A stretch of 64,000 nt of DNA. Origin: Lonicera japonica. Its lineage: Eukaryota > Streptophyta > Magnoliopsida > Dipsacales > Caprifoliaceae. The number at the start of each line of letters is the position of its first letter. Within the stretch, counting starts at the first letter, position 1. Below, piece after piece: positions 35,772 through 47,070 of this stretch. The notes below the pieces were generated by a model that made no database searches, was not told where the DNA came from, and saw nothing but the letters and a program-made list of their open reading frames with translations. The stretch is taken from NCBI GenBank assembly GCA_021464415.1, contig CM038467.1, positions 53,774,734 to 53,838,733 on the forward strand, read 5' to 3'. Both the position numbers and the translations under genes were made by a program.

Positions 35772-36156
35772 TGTGAGTTTGGCTCACATTTAGTAAAATT
35801 GGCAAAATTCCGGCAGTGGTCAATTTTCCTTTATATGCTGTTTTTTGGCTCATTTGTGCATAAGTTAGTTTTTGCTTAAAATTGACTTTGAGAGTTAAAT
35901 TTGGGGAGAAATTTATGTGTGTGCTTGTAATCACTCTTTGTTCCCAATTATCAATTGAAGCTATTATCTGTGTGGATTAGTGGCGTTTACGCCGACACCA
36001 CGGTAAAACCTTGTCTTGCGCAATTATTTCTTTATTTCCTATTTCTCTATTGTGGGTATATTTTTTTGTGTCGGTTCTTCTTTAGGGTAAACCATTTGGG
36101 CTTGTGAGATCCCTCCGCATTGCGTCGTGCTCGGTAGTGAGCGGTTTGGCGCAACA
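35772..36156 (+). repeat. Tork-like copia right (3') LTR
   Basis: 385 bp starting TGTGAGTTTGG after the purine tract and ending GGCGCAACA at the GGGCG duplication. NLR-B exon 1 resumes directly beyond it. Confidence 0.93.
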
Positions 36157-38671
36157 GGGCGTGGTATATCTCTTCCAAATTATTCAACTTACATAGACAG
36201 AGCTCCTCGAACATGGGAAAAACATTACTTCGGTCTGGGAACAATGTGTTGACGAAGAGCACCAAATCATTGCAACGTTTTACTGTTAGTCGTTTCATGT
36301 TTGAGAAATCATCTTCTTCTGAATCATTCAGAAACGTCTTTAAATGCTGCACTTCTATATACATTACTTCAGTTTTCTTGAATAACACCTTGATTTGATC
36401 CTGCAGTTTAACAATTACGAGTCTTAAACTGTTCTGGAATAGATACGGAAGCTTATCTACGTCGACATGGGGTAAAACATTTATAGATAATAAAGAAGTT
36501 GGGTGCATAGATATCCTAAACTTTTCTATGTTCTCCAACATAAAGTATATTGGCATATCCTTATATGGTATGTGAATATCTAAAACAACTAGCTTCGGCA
36601 ATGAATTTAATTCATGAAGCCTTGCTCGAATTTGTTCTGCACTTTCTTCATCCAAGGTTTCAAAGTGTCTCACGTACAGCTCTTCGAGGCGGACTAAACA
36701 TGACAAGACTCCGGGAGGTAAACCATCCAATATAAAACAACGTGTCAAATTTAACAATCTTAGTCTTTTCAACTTTCCTAATTCTCTTGGAATCTGCACA
36801 ATGTGTGAATCAACAAGGCTTAATACTTCTAGTTTCTCCATGTTTACAATTGTGGAGATATCAATATTACAGTTATTGAGAGACAGAGTTCGAAGGTTGG
36901 TCAATAGTTCCAGTTAATTTCGAGGAAATGGAATAAAGATTCCCATGAAAGCCAAAACGTTTAGTTCACCCATTCCTTTATAAAAGTTTTCTTGGTATAT
37001 TAATTGTAACCACCCTTCCCCTAACAGTTGCAAAAGCTTGAGATTTGGGAAGTCCAACCCATTAGGAAGTTCATCAATTTTACTAGATCTCACTGAGATG
37101 GAAGTGTAATGCTCGTACGTATCTTCTGTAGGCCACTCTGTTACTCTAGCTGGACCATGACCATGTCTGACCATATACGAACCCTTCGATGCAGTTGCTA
37201 CAGCAAAATCCCTCACAAGATCATGCATTTTGACACACTCTTCTTGTTCGCTGACCAACAATAAATTTGAATTCACAAGCTTCTCAACATGTTCATGTGC
37301 TCGGGTTCTTGCTTCTCGCAGACTGTCAACATTTTTTAGCAGTCTTAGCCCCATCGCGTATCTTACTAGTTCTTCAATTGACACATCAAAACCTTCAGGA
37401 AATAAGCAATAAAGCAGAAAGCAATCTTTCATTTTCAGATGTTCTAGAAAATCATAACTCGCCGTTAAAGAATTAAACACAGCAGCATATTCTCCAGCAA
37501 GTTCAGATTTCTCTAGTTGTCCAAGCACATCATCCCAGGTAACTTTGGCTTTATTTGAAAGAGCACTTGCAATAGTTGTAATAGCGAGTGGCAACCCCCC
37601 ACATTCCTCCACAATTTTTTTTGCTACCTTATAAATATGAGGAGCGTAAGCAAGATGGCCAGTTGTGTCCTAGAAAAGAACACATGCTTCTTGGTTAGAC
37701 AACACCGCTATTCTGAACATCTTTTGAAATTTCAAACCCGCACAAACATCTTCGCTTCAGGAGGTCAACAAGATCTTGCAATGCATTTGTTGGTTTGATA
37801 ACATAATTCCTACTAGTTCCATATCTTCTCCCCTCCAAACATTCTCAACTATTAAAAGAATCCTCTTGTCTTTATAATTTAGTCTGTCTCTTACCTGATC
37901 TGCTCTTCCTGATAAAGCATCATCTTCTTTAAGAACGAGGCCTAGTGACCAAGCTAAATAACCTTGAATGCGTCTTATGTCAGGCTTGTCGGTCAAATCT
38001 GCCTTCCCAATCTCATCAAATAGATATTGTTCTCTTGCCTTTTTCTCCACTTCTTTGAGCATTGTAGTCTTGCCTGCTCCGCCCATTCCGCATATTCTAA
38101 CTATGCGGATACTATCATCTTTAAGAGCTTCTATGATGTCTCTCAAAGTCGATCTTCTTGAATCGAATCCCCTAGGAATACTCAAAGGCATAGATAATGA
38201 TGTTGTCTCTGGTACATGTGGTGCAATGGGTTCACAAACTACCCCTGATGGGATTTGAGGTCAGGCCACTGTGGGGAACTGATCACCTTCAGCAAGGAGT
38301 GCGTCAAGATTGTGAACTATCTTGATAGCATTCTTGCTTAGATGGTAACGTCGGTTCAGATTTCGACACCATCCATTCCAACACCCATTTCCGACTTTGT
38401 CTTTATCTTTCAAAATTCCTCCTGCCTTTATCATTTCATTTTTCGACTTTTCTAGCCACTTCGCAACATCATCTTCAATGTCTTCAGTATTTTTCTTAGT
38501 TGCATCCACCAGGTGTTGCACCCTACCTCTTTTGCCTTCCAGATTCTCAACTTTGCTATTTAGATTTCTAAGGTTCTTGTGGTAGTGAGACAGGTAGCTG
38601 AAGTGACTCTTAATCTGAGCCACCACTCCTTTAACAATCTCCTCTGTAATTATTGTAGCTGTAGGCTCCAT
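36157..38671 (-). pseudogene. NLR-B exon 1, 5' part: CC, NB-ARC, first LRRs
   Basis: Start chosen at the ATG at 38671 (MEPTATIITEE); the frame is open further upstream but with no typical CNL start. Residues 1-135 form the coiled-coil region. P-loop GMGGAGKTT lies at 38089-38063 (residue 195). The kinase-2 block reads LLIVENVW, so the usual DD pair is E276-N277, an unusual loss of the Walker-B acids. CGGLPLAITTIA, CFLLYCLFPEG and MHD (37228-37220) follow, then LRRs. Four stops interrupt this part (TGA 38263, TGA 37759, TAG 37672, TAA 36916), each with homologous NLR sequence continuing in the same frame on both sides. The exon is cut at 36157 by a copia element; GGGCG at 36157-36161 is the target duplication. 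Confidence 0.9.
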
Positions 38672-40806
38672 TTGTCCTCCTCTTTTAATTCCCTTTCCTT
38701 GTTTGGCTATATATATGCAGTAAAGGAACAAAAGGATAGCAAAAATGAAGAGTTAGAAAGTTTATAGAAATGTTATTCAGCATTCAAGTAATCAAAGTCC
38801 ACTTCACTTGGCCAAAGTCATTCTACATATTGTTGAAAAATGAGTATTTTTGGCCTTTTTTAGAGCAATTTTAATAAAAACGGTACACTCGGTTTTGAAA
38901 GGTTAATTTTTACGAATTTTTGTTCTCCTCTGTGAGTATATTAAGATCGTATATTATTTGCTCAAAATGGATATCGGGTGAATGAGAAATTGTCACCCAA
39001 AATTAGCTACTTGAGATGGAAAACGGAGTGTTTAAGAATTAGGAATTCTCTTTGTCCCACATTGGAACTTTATGGGAAATATTATGGGTTTATATGGGAT
39101 TACCCATTACAATCTTAGAAACCTTTTAAGAAAAACAAGGTTCTCTCGCGCACGGGGTGCAAATCATAGACAGTTTTAAAAGATTAACTGCATTGGTGAC
39201 ATAGAAACTCAACTTTAAATTTCCTGATGTGAGTACGTGTTCGAATTTTTAAAATTTGAGCAGGCACAGCAAAAGCATATACTACTTTGAATCACTCTGT
39301 ATGGTGGTGCATTGTGTGTTTGGAGATGTACTCCTATGAACCCGTACTCTTCTTATTTATTCTCATTCTTCGCACAATGCATACAAATGTACCTATTTAT
39401 AGGGAAGATTTCTAAATATTCTAGGTGGGCTCTAATTTTTTCTTTGGATTTAAATCTAATTTGAAGTACAAGATATTTCTTAAAACTATTCTAAAACCCT
39501 TACTGCTACAAGATATTGGATATATTTTTTTTAGTATCACAATATTATCAAGAGTCCTTCTTTAATTGTGACTTACATTTTCCAAAAGAGGATGGGGAAT
39601 TGCAATGTTTCCATAAATTTAGGTCACCAAAAGTCCTTTACTACTTACTAAATTTATTTATTTTTAATTGATACAATAGCTAGAAACCATTGAGTTGGTT
39701 CTAGTTTAGTTAAGGAACCGAAGCAAAATGACAAATGCACACCCCGAGAACCAGTGAAGAACTCCAAATACGCAAAAAAAAATAAAAAAAATTGGAAGCC
39801 ATAAAGGAAATAACCCTTATTAATTGTGAGTATAAATATAATATAGAGTAGTGGGATGTGGTGTTTTCACCATATGTTATGATGAGTATTTCTTTAAATT
39901 AATACTTTTTTAGGTTTCGAGTTCATGACTTAACATTTTGATTATGTTTTCATTATGTTAAAAGGACCAACCGTTCAATTTGAGAATTCTTTTCAAAACT
40001 AAAACTATTTATTTTGATTTTTTAAGTAATATAAAGGTGTGCATGCATATGATAATAAATTACACAACGCCATTATTTACCACAAGTTAGTAAGAACATC
40101 AAGTGCTAATCATATATATTAATCAAACATATATATAATTAAGATAACAATATTTGACGGATCATCACCCCTAAATAAAAAAATGTACAAATTTAGAGAG
40201 GTATTTTCTATAGCATTTGGTGGAAAGCACCTACCATTCTACTAATAATATTATGTATACCTATACTATTGTAGGTGGCCGAATCGTGATGATAATGTAG
40301 TTAAATATTTTATGAACTAATTTTTGGAAGAACACGATAAAAATAAAAGGACAATTACACAATACCAAGATGTATTGTGATTCATTGATTGTGTCTACGT
40401 CCACTCTAGCCTAACTCTTCTATTTTTTAACACTTGATTTCTCACATGCCTTTTGCATGGCTAATCATGCCTCTTTCGATTGGGATATGTTACAAATTGA
40501 GTCTCATTTAAATAAAAGTACAATTCATTTGTGTTTATCTCTCATTATTTGTCAGATATTCTAATCTTAATATCATAAGTCTTTTAATTGAGCTGTACTT
40601 CAACAACATTTTGAATCGTGATTCATCTTTGACATGTGCTAAGTACTTATTCTTGTTGCCAAGTGCCCCGTCATGCTGCTGGGTGCCTCTTCATATTGCG
40701 AACTGACCAATGCCTGATGTGGCAACCGTTCATTGGTTATCGCCATCTATGTGGCTCAAATTTCCAACAAAATTGCCAAGTATTCATTGCCTTTTATATG
40801 GGTTGA
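38672..40806. other. Upstream (promoter) side of NLR-B, no gene
   Basis: The few hundred bases after 38672 would hold the NLR-B promoter and 5' UTR on the minus strand; TATATATA-like sequence lies near 38708-38716. Beyond this is AT-rich DNA without open frames, repeats of note or recognisable elements. Confidence 0.4.
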
Positions 40807-41105
40807 CAGGGGCGAAGACAAAGTGGGCTAAGTGGGGGCTTAAGCCCCTACCTAGATTTGGACTTTTTACTTTTTTTTCCTTTTTAAGTATAGTAATGCA
40901 TGGACTTTTGTGTAAAATTTTAAAGTTTGAGGTTGGATTTGTAAAATCTTAAAACCTTGAAGATAAATTGTAATTATGTTTAGTAAAGGCCAACAAATTC
41001 GACCTTTTTCTCTTCAAATTAAGTTTTATTTTGTCGTGTTATTGTTTGTTGTAATTTTTTTTTTAATCAAGTTCCCACTAGGTTAAAATCCTGACTCCAC
41101 TACTA
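40807..41105. mobile_element. Possible hAT-type MITE
   Basis: About 300 bp bounded by CAGGGGCGAAGACA on the left and a degenerate inverted counterpart TGACTCCACTACTA on the right. It is flanked by imperfect 8-bp repeats TGGGTTGA (40799-40806) and TTAGTTGA (41106-41113). The CTAAGTGGGGGCTTAAGCCCC stretch near the left end is common in non-autonomous hAT elements. Divergence suggests an old copy. Confidence 0.35.
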
Positions 41106-44100
41106 TTAGTTGACTTAGGGATTTCACTCTTGCGAGCCATGTGCCCCTTCTGGGACGTTAACGTTCCACCCCTGCAACATGCAGTTGGAGCGTGACGCGT
41201 GCATATCATCCTAGATGTGCTTATGTCAATTACTACTTAAGTGCCTCTTGCTCTATTCAAATTGAGGGGTTCCCTTTAATTTATATTTTCTATTACTATT
41301 TTTTCAAATTTTGCAAAAGACAATTTATTTTCTCCTTCTTTTTCTTTTATCTAATGTCCATTTCTGAAGACATTTTTTTCTAATCGATCAAGTTGAAGAC
41401 ATTTTTTCACTCTAGCAAAAATTGAATCCCTTTGCAATCGTAAGGTTCAAGTCGAAAGGTACCTTATCTTATGTGTATGACTATACCGTATATTTTAAAA
41501 TAAACGCAAGAACATGTTTTTGAGAGAAAAAGGACCACATTGTAGATTGAATACCATTCGATACAAGATCAAGTAACTATTTTGGAAACATGAAGTCCTA
41601 GGTTTCCGATGCCGCAATAACCAAAGCAAAACAAACTAAATTATGGGCAACTTTATTAAACGTGTGGAGTGTGGGTCAAGCCTCTTATTCACAGTATTAG
41701 ATCGAATTGATAAGACTAGGATCAATCTGAAATTATGGATCAATATAAGTTTTGTGATCTATGTGAATCTACTAACTATCCACCTAAGGTTGTGTGATTC
41801 AAATGATGTACCAAGAAATTGGTAGAATTTATTATGCTAATTTATACTTTAGAGAGTATATATTATTACTAATATTTATATTTTTAATGTTTCTAGGTGG
41901 TAGAAACGAATATTAGAATAATGAAAAAAAATAGAGAAATTAAAACTAAGTTATGACACCTAAAGTAGTTTGATGCATAACATTTTATTCGAAACTCCAA
42001 ATAATTCTAATCTTGAGCTTAATTTGAAGAGAATTTCAAGAGTTACAATTTTGCAGTTCAACACTTTTTCAAATTGAGCCATCTTAGGGTTTGAAATTGT
42101 GACGCAAAATTTAGCATCTTAAAAGGACTAAAATTCAACAAAGAGTACTCAAATAAATAGGCTCGAGCCCATTCAGCCAAACCTAGTCAATAAATAAGGA
42201 CCAGCTAGCTCTCAAGTAGAAGTAATCCATGTACATGCCCTTTCATTAAGAAAAGACAAGCCCATGGGCCCTTTCACCTTATGATTTGTTGAGAGCAAGA
42301 GTGGATATAAAATGTGCTTTGACAGATATAGTGAGTGCTTTGATAGATATAGTGAGCGTTTTGATCTTATACATAAATTTAGCCGTGGAAAAATTACAAT
42401 TGGATTTTATTAATTAAATAGAGTTTATTGAATTTTTTTTCCCGCATCTAATAGAGTTGATAGACCAAACTAGTGCGAAATAAGAGTAAAGTTTATGCGA
42501 ATGAATATACAGGAAGATGATATTTAATATATGACTCCAAAATCCTAGTTAATTAATTCACTGATTTTATTATCTTGCCTAATATTATTTAGTTATTTAA
42601 TTTACTTGCTTTACTTTGTTTTATTTTTTATTTTTGATTCCCATAAACTTTTCTATATGGATTAGGAGTTTAGTGAAAGATTAATAAGGTAATTATAAAA
42701 TATACTATTTGAATTGTTGTGTGTTCGACCTTGCACTTGTCTTGACTATAGTTTATATTGATTCATGTGCTTGCGAATATTAAAATTTATCACAACACCA
42801 AGGTGTAGCCAAGGGCGGATCCGGGATATTACGATGGGGTGGGCTACTATAAAAAGAAAAAAATCCAACTTTTTTTTAGCTTTGCACTTAAATAGAAAAA
42901 ATTAATGAAACCCCTACTAAAAGTTTTACTCAATCACTATCTAGAGATGGGAGATTCAGTCATAAATTCCTAAAACTTTTGACAATTCATGAGAAGTTAC
43001 ATTGCAGAACGTGGTAACTTTTTGGACTTTATTACCCCTAAATTCAACTCTTTTGGTAGCTCATGCCAATTAAGGAAAATTTCTTCTAGATCTGTGTCAA
43101 TCAATAAATAAAGGAAAATTTCTTACAGATAGAAAGTCCAAATATTTGGATTGCTTTAATTAAAGCTACCAAATCAAGAAATAATCAAAATTTCCAATTA
43201 GACGTTTTACATCATTCAGAAAAGTTAAATATAAAGTAAATTTTTCATTGGAACATTGCAAAAAATTTCTTGCGGATACAATCTTAAATTGGGTGAAAGA
43301 AATTATGATGTGAGTTAGGCTGAGCTAATATCTTATAAAAGTATTATAAATAAATTTATATAGTGGGTTGGGCTAGACTAGTGGGCTACTATCTTAAATT
43401 TTACAATTACTTTAAACAAATTTTCTTTGTAGGATATATAGGCTGCAATCCAGTTAAGGGCTCATGTTTGCGCCAATGGGTATAGCTAGTATTACCCTTG
43501 TGTGAATAAAATAGGATCAATCAATAACCGAGCTCCACATGATTAATGTTTAGGAAAACATTTTGAAATATCGTGCAACCTAAGATGATTAATCATTGCT
43601 AAGTGGTTCTTTACAAAGAAAACAATTATCTTTTTCTCTCTCTAAAAAAAAGGAAAGGAAAAAAAAAAAGAACACTTATGCTTTTCTTCTCAAAAAGTGT
43701 TCCAAATGCCTAATCTATCTTCATTCTCTAATTGAGAATATAAACATTTTTGAAGATGAGAGTAGCAGTCTCAACATCGTATTCCTTTTCCATTTTGACA
43801 GAGGAGTAACAAATATTTTTTACCTTTGAACTTAGTTCATACAGAAAATTTTCTTATATGAATTTTTCTATGAAAAGAAAGGCTTTTTTTCTATTTATTT
43901 TTATTTCAAGAATCTCCAACTTCATATGTGTAATCCGAGCAAGAAGGACAAACCCATATTGATTTTTGTTTGGTGCAAAGAGGCTCAAGGCAACTGTGAA
44001 TTTCTGGACTGTTTTACTTTGGGGACGGCATGACATGATGAACTACTTGTACAAAGAAAGAAAATTTGCGAAACACCATAAGGACAACGACTTTGTCCCC

Positions 44101-44599
44101 AACTCAACTCAAGAAATTCGTCAATTTAAGTTTGACAGTTTTTTAATTCCATTTTTCAATTACAGTGTATTTTGTGGTAAAATTGTTTTGGGTAGTAATC
44201 TACTTATCTTACAATGGATATGATATGTAAGATAAATAGGTTATATTTACGGTAATCGATCATATCCATCATGAATGCTTTTTTATATGATTCAAAACTA
44301 TTGCACGTTATAATATAAATTAGAACATACCTTTGCGCAGATGCTCTAATGAAGCCTATGTACTCAACTTATTGGGATAGGTGAATTTTTATAGACCCAT
44401 CCCCCAAAGGAACAGGACATGATAATTTTTCATCATACAGTTCGAGTAAAAATAAAAAGAACCAAAAAAATCCATATCAAATATATATGTTATCTAGATC
44501 TACACATATATAATAATATGAATGATGTTTTTATCTTATGGAAGAAGAGGAGGAAAAATTGAATCAATCTATTGGTTTGAAAGAAACTGAGAATGAGAA
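41106..44599. other. Gene-free AT-rich intergenic DNA
   Basis: About 3.5 kb without a supported gene. At about 42815-43450 two GGGCTACTAT stretches and a GGGCGGATCCGGG start suggest another eroded DNA transposon whose ends I could not define. Short frames at 43596-44223 have low-complexity K/S/F composition and no motif. Confidence 0.4.
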
Positions 44600-47070
44600 T
44601 TTATTGGGAGTAACTAACAAGAATATGAACCGACTTGGATTAAATAGTTATGCTTGCTTTATTTTGTATTTTTATTTTACCATAAAAATTATCGTATTTT
44701 AATATTCATTTAAATAAGATGAATTATTTTTTGTTGGAGTTTTCATTCATATCTTCAAGGAGAACAGTAGCATGCGAGATGTGTTGCATGTCCGAAGAGC
44801 TGCGCTAAATGAATTTAATACCTAATATATTACAAGAAGCACTATATATTTAGACATATTACTTTTAAATAGTCATGAAATCGGTAATATATTTATTAAA
44901 ATTAAGAAAATGTTTTGTAATATATTTATTAGATACTTCATTTAATTTTTTTCTAAACTTTGTAACTTGAAATATTTAGATTTGAAATTTAAATGTCGTA
45001 AAGTAATTAAATTTGAAAAAAAAAATTAAAAAAGAACAAAAAGAACATATAAAACATATAAAACCCTTAGAGCATGTCCAACCATAGTGTATAATTTTGG
45101 TTTGTGTACAATTTACACGTTTTGTAAAAAAAAGTTCTCCAGCAGTCTTTTAAGAAACTTTGACACTTAGGATTTGTGTAAAAAGGTTGTGTAAAATTTA
45201 CACAACCACTTCACATAATCTCGCGTCTATTTTCTCATCTTGTATCTAGAAATAAACGAGTTTGAAAAGCAAGAGAATAAATATAGAATAAGTTCCACTT
45301 GTGCATATTTAATTGGTAGTTTAATATTTACACAAAAGTCTAAAACAGACTGTTGGAGTACAAAACAAATTCTTTATTATTTTTGTGTAAATCTCACTTT
45401 GACACGTAGGATTTTCACAAAATTTATATAAGACGATTGAAGATGCTATTAGATAATACATAATTTTTAGCAAGCCTAAATTATAGGAAGATATTTCTTG
45501 ATAAAAACGTTGAAAAATTCGATAATTTAACTTGAAAAAAAAAATTAGTTACAAAAATATTTTAAATTCAAATTTTTACCTATTTGAAATTCTAAATTTG
45601 TTAAAATTAACCCCTTTATATGTTCCCTAGATTGGAGAGTTACCCTAAATGAATTAGAAACCTCACATATTACAAGAAGCACTATTTAGACATATAAAAC
45701 TGGATATGATACGTAATTTTTAGCAAGCCTAAATTATAGGAAGATATTTTCTAATAAGGACATTGAAAATTTTGACAATTTAACTTTTCTTTAAAAAATT
45801 TAAGTTACAAAAAATTTGAAAATTCAAATTTTAACACTTTTGGGACTAAAAATTTGTTAACCCTTTTACATATTCCCGAGACTGGAAAGGATAAATTAGA
45901 AGGAATTATAATTATGATAAAAAAAAAACTCTACCAAGAGTATTAATGGAAATCAAAAAATAATTGTTATAAAAATAAAAAATACATTTCAAAATAATTA
46001 AATTTGTCATCATCCACCCATTTGGACTGATTACTTATTTTTCTAAATAGAGTGGACTAAATACAAAACAATTTATATTTCTTTGGCTAAATTAAAACAA
46101 AAAACCCCAAATTTAAATGAAGCTTCGTTGTTTAGAATTTTAAATTACTAAATAATATATAATATGTGTTAAATAGACATTTTTGTTGATATTTGCTTCA
46201 TTTTACTTAATTAAAGTTTTCTTTTTCGATGTCCCCAACTTCATTTGGTTAAGCATAAAATAACACTTGATACTGGCATCTTTTTGGGACAAAACAAACA
46301 AGAAAAAAAAATCCTTTGAATAGTACAAATAATAAACAATAAACGCATTGTTGGCATAAATGACATAGTAGATCACATGTGCGAGATGTCTTGCGGAAAG
46401 AGGTATGCTAAATAAAGCTGAAACCTGACGTATTACAAGGGGCACTATTTAAACATATTACTCTTAAATAGTCACAAATTCCGTAGTATATTTGTTAAAC
46501 TTAAGAAAATGTATCATAATATATCTACCGAATTTGAATGTCAAAAAAACAACTTATAAAACCCTTAATATAATACGTAATTTTTAATGAGCCCAAATTA
46601 TAGGAAGATATCTTCTAATAAAAACATTGAAATTTCGACAATTTAACTTTTCTTTTAAAAAATAAGTTACAAAAAAATTGAAAATTAATATTTTAACCTG
46701 TTGGAATTCAAAATTTGTTAAGTTAACCCCTTTAATATTCCCTATATTGGAAAGGCTAAATTATAGGGAATAATAATTTTGAATAAAAAAATTCTACCAA
46801 GAGTATTAATGGAAATAAAAAAAAATAATTATCTATAAAAATAAAAAACATTTTAATTCAAGAAAAAAAAACATTTTAATTCGTTATTATCCACTCTTTT
46901 GGACTAATTACTGATTTTCTAAACATAGTGGTCTGAATACAAAACAATTTAAATTTCTTTGGTTTAAAACAAAAAACTCTAAATTTGAATAACTTTTCAT
47001 TGTTTGAGGGTGTTCTTAAATGCACTCACAAAATCCATCTTCTCAATCCAGTGTGAAAATACTTTCTTCA
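44600..47070. repeat. Dispersed/tandem repeat block, copy 1
   Basis: Contains three diverged units of roughly 0.6-0.8 kb starting near 44822, 45660 and 46432. Each opens with a CAyATTACAAG-like stretch and ACTATTTAGACATATTA, and each carries AAATTATAGGAAGATAT. A second copy of the block lies at 60930-62740 in the same orientation, sharing also GAATATGAACCGACTTGG at the left (44621 and 60943). No transposase or LTR is evident. The block is interrupted by a Tourist-like MITE (45070-45448) and bordered by a CACTA-like end at 47074. Confidence 0.75.
45070..45448. mobile_element. Tourist-like MITE with TTA target duplication
   Basis: 379 bp starting GAGCATGTCCAACCA and ending GATTGAAGATGCTA, an imperfect inverted pair of the common GAGCATcTCCAAC type. 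It is flanked by TTA (45067-45069 and 45449-45451). Sister repeat units at about 46560-46590 and 62175-62205 show the empty site (AAAACCCTTAATATAATACG), which confirms the insertion and its boundaries. It has no coding capacity; PIF/Harbinger-type mobilisation is inferred from the TTA duplication. Confidence 0.7.

Larger units (their letters stand above)
31135..36156 (+). mobile_element. Tork/Tnt1-like Ty1/copia element in NLR-B exon 1
   Basis: 5,022 bp with 385-bp LTRs (31135-31519, 35772-36156) starting TGTGAGTTTGG and ending GCGCAACA. The target duplication GGGCG is at 31130-31134 and 36157-36161. PBS TGGTATCAGAGG is at 31523-31534; the purine tract AAGGTGGAGAT is just before 35772. The single coding frame is copia in order. 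It is antisense to NLR-B. About 17 differences per 385 bp between the LTRs make it the oldest of the complete elements here. Six nonsense codons show it is inactive. Confidence 0.94.
12183..38671 (-). pseudogene. CC-NBS-LRR gene NLR-B, split by nested retrotransposons
   Basis: Minus-strand NLR gene in five exons, all with phase-0 junctions: exon 1 38671-36157 plus 31129-30663; exon 2 30348-29965; exon 3 29520-28858; exon 4 27486-26971 plus 12565-12398; exon 5 12260-12183 (stop TAA). Removing two LTR elements with one TSD copy each gives 4,791 nt, a multiple of three, about 1,596 residues. This is the size of the large CNLs with extended LRRs (At4g27190-like). Domains: coiled coil, NB-ARC (P-loop at residue 195, intact MHD at 482), then long LRRs. 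Five in-frame nonsense codons: 38263-38261, 37759-37757, 37672-37670, 36916-36914 and 29193-29191. I saw no frameshift. The gene is dead as an NLR, although fragments could still be transcribed. Confidence 0.88.

Noticed and set aside
42790..43480. Another hAT-like relic with GGGCTACTAT repeats
   Set aside because: Ends and target duplication could not be defined.
45240..45431. 63-codon frame
   Set aside because: Lies inside the Tourist-like MITE; no coding signal.
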